A stretch of DNA of 64,000 bases from Peromyscus leucopus. Lineage: Eukaryota > Chordata > Mammalia > Rodentia > Cricetidae. The position numbers and the translations under genes are program-made. The DNA lies in contig NC_051085.1 in NCBI RefSeq assembly GCF_004664715.2, forward strand, positions 24,822,551 to 24,886,550, written 5' to 3'. Under the pieces are notes generated by a model. The model was not told where the DNA came from. It searched no databases and saw only the letters and a list, made by a program, of their open reading frames with translations. Shown here piece after piece: positions 57,242 to 64,000 of the stretch (positions are counted from its first letter, which is position 1; the number at the start of each line of letters is the position of its first letter).

Positions 57242-58381
57242 AAAGAGGCTAACAGATAAAGAAGCAAAATATGATCTATGTGTTGTTTACAAGAAACACA
57301 GCTTTCAATAAAGGAACCACTTCAAAGTGAAAGGATGGACAAAAGTATTTCAATCAAATGAGACCAGGGAGCAAGCAAGCATTGCTATCTTAATATCTAA
57401 GAGAACTGACCTAAAACTAAAACTAATTAGAAGACATGAAGAAGGAAATTTTATTCTAATCAAGAAAATGATTAATCAAGAAGATATTACTATTCTAAAC
57501 ATAAATGCACCAAACTCTGGTGCACCGAATTTCATAAAAAGTGTACTGCTGGAATTAAAGACACAGAGTAAGATCAAATCATTGAGTAGTGATATAAATA
57601 CCCCGCTTTCTCCAATAGACAGGTCATCTGCACAAAACATAAGCAGAGAAACATCAGAATTAAGACATCATGAATCAAATGGACTTAACAGATGTCTATA
57701 GAATATTCCACCCATACACCAAAGAAAATATATTCTACTCAGCAGCCCATGGAAGCGTCTCTGAAATATATCTCATCCTGGGACATAAAATAAAATTAAC
57801 AAATTCAGAAAGACAGAAGGAACTCTGCAACTCCTATCTGACCACAGTGCAACAGAACTCCAGGTCTACAGCAAACAAATCCCTAACATACACAAACTAA
57901 TGGAGATTAAATATCTCATTAATGAATGATGAATGAGTCAAAGAAGAAATCAAGGAAGAAACAAGAATTTCCTGGAACTAAATGAAAATAAAATCACAAC
58001 ACAATGAAGCCACTGCTGCATAGTGAAGTCAGTCTTATGAGGAATTCCACAGCTCTGTCGACATTAATAAACTCATAAGGAGCACAATTAAATAACATAA
58101 AGATGCAACTAAAAAATTTGGAAAAAACAAGAACAGACCAAATTCACACCCAGTTGACAGTAAGAAATAATAAAAACCAGAGAAGAAATTATTGAAATAG
58201 AAACAAAGAAAACAATTTTAAGAATCAATTAATCTAATATTGATTTTTGAGAAAACAAAATCAACATATGCTTGGTCCAACTAACTAAAAGATGGAGAGA
58301 CTCAAATTAAAAAAATGAGAAATGAACAGAGAGTGTACACAACAGACACCAAATTAAATTTGGGATATTACAAGGGAATAT

Positions 58382-58545
58382 TTGTTTGTTTATTTATTTG
58401 AGACCGGGTCTCACTATGTACCCCAGATTGACCTAGAACTCACTCTGTAAATCAGGCTGGCCTTACGTACACAGAGATCTGCCTGCCTCTGCCTCCCTAG
58501 AGCTAGTAGGATTAAAGGCATATGCCACCATATTCAACTATAAGG
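58382..58545 (-). repeat. B1 SINE, antisense
   Basis: T-rich tail, GAGACCGGGTCTCACTATG, CCTAGAACTCACTCTGTAAATC, GGATTAAAGGCATATGCCACC; includes the internal B1 duplication. Confidence 0.75.
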
Positions 58546-58923
58546 AGATACTTTAAAAACCGGTACTGCACTGAGTTGGAAAGCCTAAAAGAAATTAATT
58601 AATTTCGAGATTCATCTAAACCACCAAAATTAAATCAAGAAAAGATCAATAACCTAAGCACACCTATAACAAACCAGGACATTGAAACAGTAATAAAAAA
58701 CCATCCGCCTTAAAAAAAAAAAAAAAGTACAGACCTAGGTGGATTCACAGAAGAATTCTACCAGACATTTAAAGACCAACTGCCAATTATGCTTAAAATA
58801 TTAAAACAAATAACAAACCCCAAACCCAAAAGCAGAAAGGGCACATCTAGACTTTTCTATGAAGCCAGTATCACCCTAATGCCCAAAGTGTAAACACACA
58901 ACAACAGAAAAACTGCAGGCCAG

Positions 58924-59354
58924 TGCGGTGGTATTCTAATTGTACTGAAATGTGATTTTGATTGTATGTTAATAAATAAAGTTACCCGGGGGTCAGAGCT
59001 ATTAGAGTCATAGCAAGAGTGTGGCGGTGGTGGCACACGCCTTTAATCCCATAGATCTCTGTGTGTTCAGGGATACAGCCAGCATTGGAGACATATGCCT
59101 TTAAGACCTGAGGGGCTGTACATACAGACAGTGACGAGGCATTCATGTGTTTGGGTTTACAACCAATGAGAAGGCAGAACAAAATACTATAAAAAGACAG
59201 ACAGACAGGATATAGCTCTCTTTCAGGAAGCTGGGACACCGCAGGAGGAAGGGTGAGATTTTAGCTCTGAGCTCTGACCTCTCTGACCTCTCGGCTTTCT
59301 CTTTTACATTGGTTCTGTGTTTCTTATTTAATAAGACTGTTGGTTACATCTACA
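58924..59354 (+). mobile_element. Solo LTR of the provirus 1/5 family
   Basis: 431 bp, TGCGGTGGTATTC..ACATCTACA, with the perfect 6-bp duplication ggccag (58918-58923, 59355-59360). Inserted in the L1 ORF2 remnant. It supplies clean family boundaries used to place the ends of provirus 5. Retains the B1-head-like GTGGCGGTGGTGGCACACGC. Confidence 0.9.
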
Positions 59355-60440
59355 GGCCAGCATTCCTTATATATTCCTCATATATATTCAAAAATGCTAA
59401 ATAAAATACTTGCAAACTGTATACAGATATACATCAAAAAGATTATTGACTATGACTAACTTAGCTTTATCCCTGAAGTGCCGGGATGGGTCAAGCTACA
59501 CAAGTCATGAAATGTAATAAAACCACAAGCTGGATTTATTGGCAAAAACCACAGATCATCGTAATAAGTGCAGACTAGGATGAGAAGGAACATACCTCAT
59601 TATATGAAAAGCTAGAGACGAGCAACTATAGCCAATGTAATCCTAAATAGAGAAAAACTTGAAGCAATCTCACTGAAATCAGGAAGGAGAAACAACTTTC
59701 CACTGTCCCCTCTCCTTTCCAACATTACCTTCAAAGTACTAGATGGAGCTATAAATACAAGAGGAGGAAGTTAAAGAGATGCCAATAAGGAAGGAAGAAG
59801 CTGCACTGTCCCTATTTGTAGATGACATTATATTATATATAAGTAATTCCAAAAAATTCTACAAGTTTCAGCAACATGGTAGATACAAAAATGTACTTGT
59901 AAAAATCAATAGTTTTTCTATGACAATATGCATGCAGAGAAAGAGATCATGAACACATACTCCATTCCACAATAGACTGAAATAAAGAAAACATCCAGAA
60001 ATAAACCTAACAAAAGAGGTGAAAGACCTCTACCATGAAAACTTTAAACCTCTGAAGAAAGAGACAAAGATACTATAATATGTAAAGACATCCCATGCTC
60101 TTGGATTTGTAGAATTATTATTGTGAAAATGACCATTCTAGTAAAATCATTTTCAGATTCAACGCAATCCCAGTCAAAATCCCCATCTCATTCTTTGCAG
60201 AAATAGAACATAAACAAGCAACAGGCCCAAAACAAACAAAAAAAAATCTTAAAATGTATCTGGAACTACAAACATCCAGGATAGCCAAGCAGTCCTGAGC
60301 AAAAAGAACATTGCTGGAAGTATTACAATCATAGACGTCAAGGTATGTTACAGGACCATTGTAATAAAAATCAATATGGTAGTGGCACTGAGATAGACAT
60401 GTAAACCAATGGAACACCAAAGACCAATACATGATTATTC

Positions 60441-61734
60441 AATAATTTTAAAACACTGTCTACTTTAAAAAGTCTAAAAAATAAAGCTACACAGACATAA
60501 TACAATTAGATTTAGTTGATTGAATATACGATGGTCTCTTGTATATTGTGAGTTAGAATGTAACTCACAATTTCCAGTTATTAACCAAAGTTCCTGAAGA
60601 AGCCATGGCCACACTATATAGTCTACAAAGATGACTGACTAGTTAGAACTTCAGTGATTATGGAGAGGTTAGAATGATGTGGGTCCACAGCCAAATTTCC
60701 TGAGTTAACTTACTCCTTTAAATAAGTATGTATTGCCTACCTCTGTGTGTGGACCTACCATCCTTGGGATTACTAGGAAAATCCTTTTAAATATATTAAT
60801 AGACTCCTTCTTTTCACCAACCCCAAAGCTAAGAATATTATAAGACAGCATTTGAGGTCTATAGCAGAGGTTTTCAAAAAATAATAACTTCATAAAATTG
60901 TTATGAACATGGTATTGAGGGCAGCTTAAATCTGAATTTGCAAGCCATGATCACTCATATTTGGCTCTAGAATAAACTATATTATTTTTGTTGAAACAAA
61001 CGAACAAACAAAAAAGAATATTCTGCTATGATCCTTGTGTCAGAGATAACATAAAAAGAGATGTTATGTCAAATTTACTTACATTTTCATTCCTGCTTTT
61101 ACTTAAAATGTGAATATAAATATGTATTTTATATAAGTAAAATCTTAATATATTCTGTTTAAACCATTTACCCCAAATGGTATCATATCAATATGTAATC
61201 AATAAAGAAATTATTTGTGAGATATTTTACTTTTTATTTTATTTTTTGCCTTTTGGTAGTGAGCTTTTTTTAAAAACAGCATTTACTTCAGGAAAGGCTT
61301 GAAACATAACAATATAGAAAATAACTATCCTGAAACTATTGTAATTTATTATGCTTATTTGTATTTTTTACTTATATAGCAACTGCCTATGAATTAAAAC
61401 CCAAATGTGCAACTGTGATTAAATTTAGTCAAATTTAGTGTTTTAATTCATATAAACTACAGTTTCACATACCTATTTTGCAGGTTTATTGCTATGATAA
61501 TATATGATGTGTTGGGAATATTTGCTTACATGTGTCTGCTTGCCCTAAGTGCTATAGAAGGAAGGGTGGCCTTTTTACTTTCTCTCCATCATATGACCAA
61601 GATGCATTTGGAGGAAACATTTCTTAGGAGTCACAGAGTTCTTCTAGCCATGTCAGTACCAAGCGCTGGCCTTTCTTATCCTAAATACCTTTCCACAGTC
61701 CCTCCATGATTCTCCTCAAGTTTTTATTAGTGTA
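60441..61734. other. Unassigned, no gene seen
   Basis: AT-rich, no coding signal. A small inverted repeat (gtgagttagaatgtaactcac, 60549-60569) is the only structure noticed. Confidence 0.5.
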
Positions 61735-61860
61735 ATGCTGATGATGGACGTGAGGGTCACACATACGATAGGCAAATACTCTACCTCTGTGTAACAACCC
61801 ATGTTTTTTTTTGAGACAGGGTCTTACTAAGTCACTAAGCGTTCAAAGACAGGGTGAGGA
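61735..61860 (-). repeat. B4-like SINE (ID-like plus B1-like parts), antisense
   Basis: An ID-like complement (GATAGGCAAATACTCTACCTCTGTG) is followed by a B1-like complement (TTTGAGACAGGGTCTTACTAAG). Confidence 0.5.
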
Positions 61861-62670
61861 AATTAAATGATGTGAGCAATGTTTAGCAACTAGTGTCCTG
61901 AGGTTTCATGTGCTGAAGTTTTGTCCTATATCTTCATTTTATTGGTTTGTTCAGGTATGATATGGACCTGGATAAATGGATGCTAGGAAAACCATCTTAA
62001 AAACAGGAGCGAGAAAGAGAAAATAGCAGTTCAGTTACTTCAGTGTTTGTGAGACAAAAACAGAGAGTGAGGATGCCTTGAATTTTGAGTTTGGGATTTT
62101 ATAATTTATTCTGATGACTATATGCTATTTTTTTAAAATTGAAATGAAAAAAAAAAAACCACCTTTAGTTTTATCATTAGTAAACTGTTGTTCATTTGTT
62201 TCCAAGAACAAGCTTCATTCCCGTTTGTATGACTAGGAAGAGAGATAAATATTGCAACCCACACCTTCCAATGATAAACTCTTTCTCACTCCTTCCTGTT
62301 GTTTTCTAGTGTTGAAAGGAAGTACTGAAGCCCCAGCTGGCTGCTCTGTGTAGACATTGCTGAAGTGGGCACCAAGGTCACGGAAGATGGATAGATCAGT
62401 TCCAATCGGTACCATCATTTCTCAGCCAGATGTGAACTGAGGCTGACTATGATATCTTTCTATACTCAAGACAAGGCATTCGTTTTCACAATCCATATAC
62501 AATACTTTCCTAGAGGCATTGATTTTGCTCATTTGAGGGCCTCACTCTTCCAAAGCTAGGCTCACAATTACAATCTTCGGGCTTCAGCCTTCTGCATGCT
62601 GGGATCACAGATATTCACCTGACACTTGGGCTGATTACTTTTTTGAAAAGCAAAGGATTGTATACTGGGC
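61861..62670. other. Mostly unassigned; B1 scrap near 62575-62635
   Basis: No gene seen. GCCTTCTGCATGCTGGGATCACAG near 62590 is a B1-type antisense fragment. Confidence 0.45.
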
Positions 62671-62755
62671 TCCGGATGTAGCTGGATTGGTAGAGTGCTT
62701 GTCTAATATATGGGAAGACCTGGGTTCAAGTCCCAGTACTGCAGGAACCAGGTGC
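62671..62755 (+). repeat. ID SINE (tRNA-like)
   Basis: GGATGTAGCTGGATTGGTAGAGTGC (A-box-like), then CTGGGTTCAAGTCCCAGTACTGC (B-box-like). Resembles a tRNA-derived ID element; no intact cloverleaf is implied, so it is not called a tRNA gene. Confidence 0.7.
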
Positions 62756-62945
62756 AGGACCACTAGCCCAGAGATGGCACCATTCACAGTGGGCTGGTCT
62801 CTCCCCGACCAATCACTAAGAAAATGTCCTACAGATTTCCCTACAGTCTGATTTCATAGGGGCATTTTTTCAGTTGAGGTTCTCTTCTCTCTGATGACTT
62901 TAGCGTGTGTCAAATTGACATAAAATTAGACACCACACCACACCT
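62756..62945. repeat. Unnamed rodent interspersed repeat
   Basis: CCAATCACTAAGAAAATGTCCTACAG, TTTCAGTTGAGGTTCTC and GTGTCAAATTGACATAAAATTAG are familiar from many rodent introns, but I cannot name the family with certainty. Confidence 0.45.
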
Positions 62946-63509
62946 TTCTGGGTCTTTTTATTTCAATATCATTCTTACTCTTCTTTAACTACACCAGCAT
63001 CTGTATTGCACCTCCCCCACACTCATCATGGGGCTGTATCAGGACATTCGCACTTGCCAGCTCTTCTGTCTAAAACACTGTTTCTGTAGATACCTGTTAA
63101 GTTCAATCACTTTCTTCTAATCTTTACTTATTAATTCTCTTTTCAATGAAGCTACTCTAGACACTCTGTTTAAAAGACTCTCATTCAAGACAGCATACAT
63201 CATTCTCTTTCATGTTAATTTCTAACTATATAACCATTTGCATGTATGTACGTGTGTGCACGTGTGATATATTGCATATTATATATATGTATATATATAT
63301 TAGCATGTGTGTTTTGCAGATGTATGTTTGTATCCACACCTTCACATGCACACATCATGTATACATGCATGTGTGTGTAGAGACCCGAACAACCTTGACT
63401 ATCAATCCTTAGGTGCTGTCTTTCCTCCATTTCTTTGATTTCTAATTTCTTTCTTACTTCTTTTTTGTTTTTGTTTTTTGTTTTGGCAATTTCTCACCAA
63501 AGTAATTTT
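62946..63509. other. Unassigned; TG/TA-rich stretch
   Basis: Alternating purine-pyrimidine words near 63240-63385. No gene seen. Confidence 0.5.
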
Positions 63510-63600
63510 TTTTTTCTTTGCCTGAGACTCATCAAGTAGCTAGGCTGGCTGGCCTGTAAGTCCCTAGAGATCTATCTGCCTGTCTCTGCCTGCCTAGTTA
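63510..63600 (-). repeat. B1 fragment, antisense
   Basis: CCTGAGACTCATCAAGTAGCTAGGCTGGC..GATCTATCTGCCTGTCTCTGCC, truncated. Confidence 0.55.
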
Positions 63601-63611
63601 TATATATATTT

Positions 63612-64000
63612 TTTCTTTTTTCTTATTTATTTTTTCTCATACAATATATCCAGACCTCAGCCTCCCCTCCCTCCTCTCCTCTCAGTCCTTCTCCCACCTC
63701 CCTTCTTCCCCAGATCCAGTGTTCCTCTCTTTCTCTTCAGAAAAGTGCAGGATTCCCAGTGATACCAACTGAACATGGCATGACAAGATGCGATAAGACT
63801 AGGCACAAACCCTCATATCAAGTCTGGACGAGGCAACCCAGTAGGAAGAAAAGGGTCCCCCAAACAGGGAAAAGAGTCAGAGACAGCCCCATTCCCACTG
63901 TTAGGAGTCCCACAAAAACTCCAAGTTAGACACCCACAGCAGAGGGCCTAGCATAGACCCATACAGACTCTGTGATTGCTGCTTCATTCTTTGTGAATCC
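63612..64000 (-). mobile_element. L1 3'UTR, antisense, runs off the window
   Basis: Same text as 53125-53770: CTCATACAATATATCCAGACC, AACCCTCATATCAAGTCTGG, GGAGTCCCACAAAAACTCC. Begins at a T-rich tail near 63612 and continues past the end. Confidence 0.7.

Larger units (their letters stand above)
57242..60440 (+). mobile_element. Old L1 ORF2 remnant, sense
   Basis: Pieces of the endonuclease domain (EQASIAILISKRTDLKL, ILNINAPNSGAPNFIKS, about 57360-57560; MNQMDLTDVYRIFHPYTKEN, 57670), then the linker, the RT start (about 59405) and the FVDDII catalytic-type box near 59815. Text then continues to about 60440 (GGCACTGAGATAGACATGTAAACC). Stops and indels are frequent. A B1 (58382-58545) and a solo LTR (58924-59354) interrupt it. 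It is probably the continuation of the L1 at 51380. Confidence 0.7.

Noticed and set aside
62671..62755. tRNA-like sequence
   Set aside because: A- and B-box-like words are those of an ID SINE; no complete cloverleaf or anticodon stem could be justified.

Overview
This window reads as repeat-rich intergenic DNA from a muroid rodent, most likely a cricetid (vole, hamster or deer-mouse group). B1 SINEs carry the rodent head and the tail motif GGCGCAAAGCTACACAGAG. L1 3' ends, B3/ID SINEs, a URR1-type hAT element and env-less class II endogenous retroviruses (ERVs) with a Lys-type primer site point the same way. The species call is inference. I see no intact cellular gene, rRNA, functional tRNA, CRISPR array or bacterial feature. 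The only host-gene sequence recognised is a broken retrocopy of a KRAB zinc-finger gene resembling Zfp57, on the minus strand at 41.5-43.0 kb.

Layout. 0-10.9 kb: LTR fragments, old L1 pieces, simple repeats and a gammaretrovirus-like pol remnant. 10.9-19.4 kb: provirus 1 (minus strand), with LTRs, PBS, gag, pro and pol all recognisable but broken, no env, and a 2.7-kb non-coding 3' module. 19.55-26.60 kb: a 953-bp L1 3'UTR segment present twice in direct orientation, bracketing a partial provirus 2 and a nested partial provirus 3. 27.25-27.6 kb: a solo LTR. 29.5-30.5 kb: an L1 fragment. 31.3-31.6 kb: a B1 with a (GCC)n expansion. 32.67-40.99 kb: provirus 5 (plus strand), a sister of provirus 1 with two B1 insertions, an RT deletion and a rearranged 3' end (LTR-inverted segment-LTR). 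41.5-43.0 kb: Zfp57-like retrocopy. 43.1-47.1 kb: provirus 4 (minus), without coding sequence. 47.1-51.4 kb: largely unassigned DNA. 51.4-60.4 kb: an old plus-strand L1 interrupted by a hAT element, a minus-strand L1, two LTRs and a solo LTR of the provirus 1/5 family. 60.4-64.0 kb: unassigned DNA, SINEs and another minus-strand L1 3' end.

How the parts relate. Proviruses 1 and 5 and the solo LTR at 58.9 kb form one family (about 420-bp LTR, TGTGGTGG start, ACATCTACA end, 6-bp target duplication). Provirus 2 is closely related. Provirus 3, provirus 4 and the 27.25-kb LTR are relatives with shorter LTRs (331-371 bp). Members share a non-coding 3' module, as expected of an autonomous line and non-autonomous derivatives using its machinery; the published cricetid mys/mysTR pair is the closest concept I know, but the assignment is from memory. 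The most striking observation is the 3' end of provirus 5. A 6-bp site, CTCATG, is present once on each strand at the exact junctions between internal sequence and two oppositely oriented LTRs, the structure expected from retroviral autointegration, and the whole insertion still carries a normal outer target duplication (gaattg).
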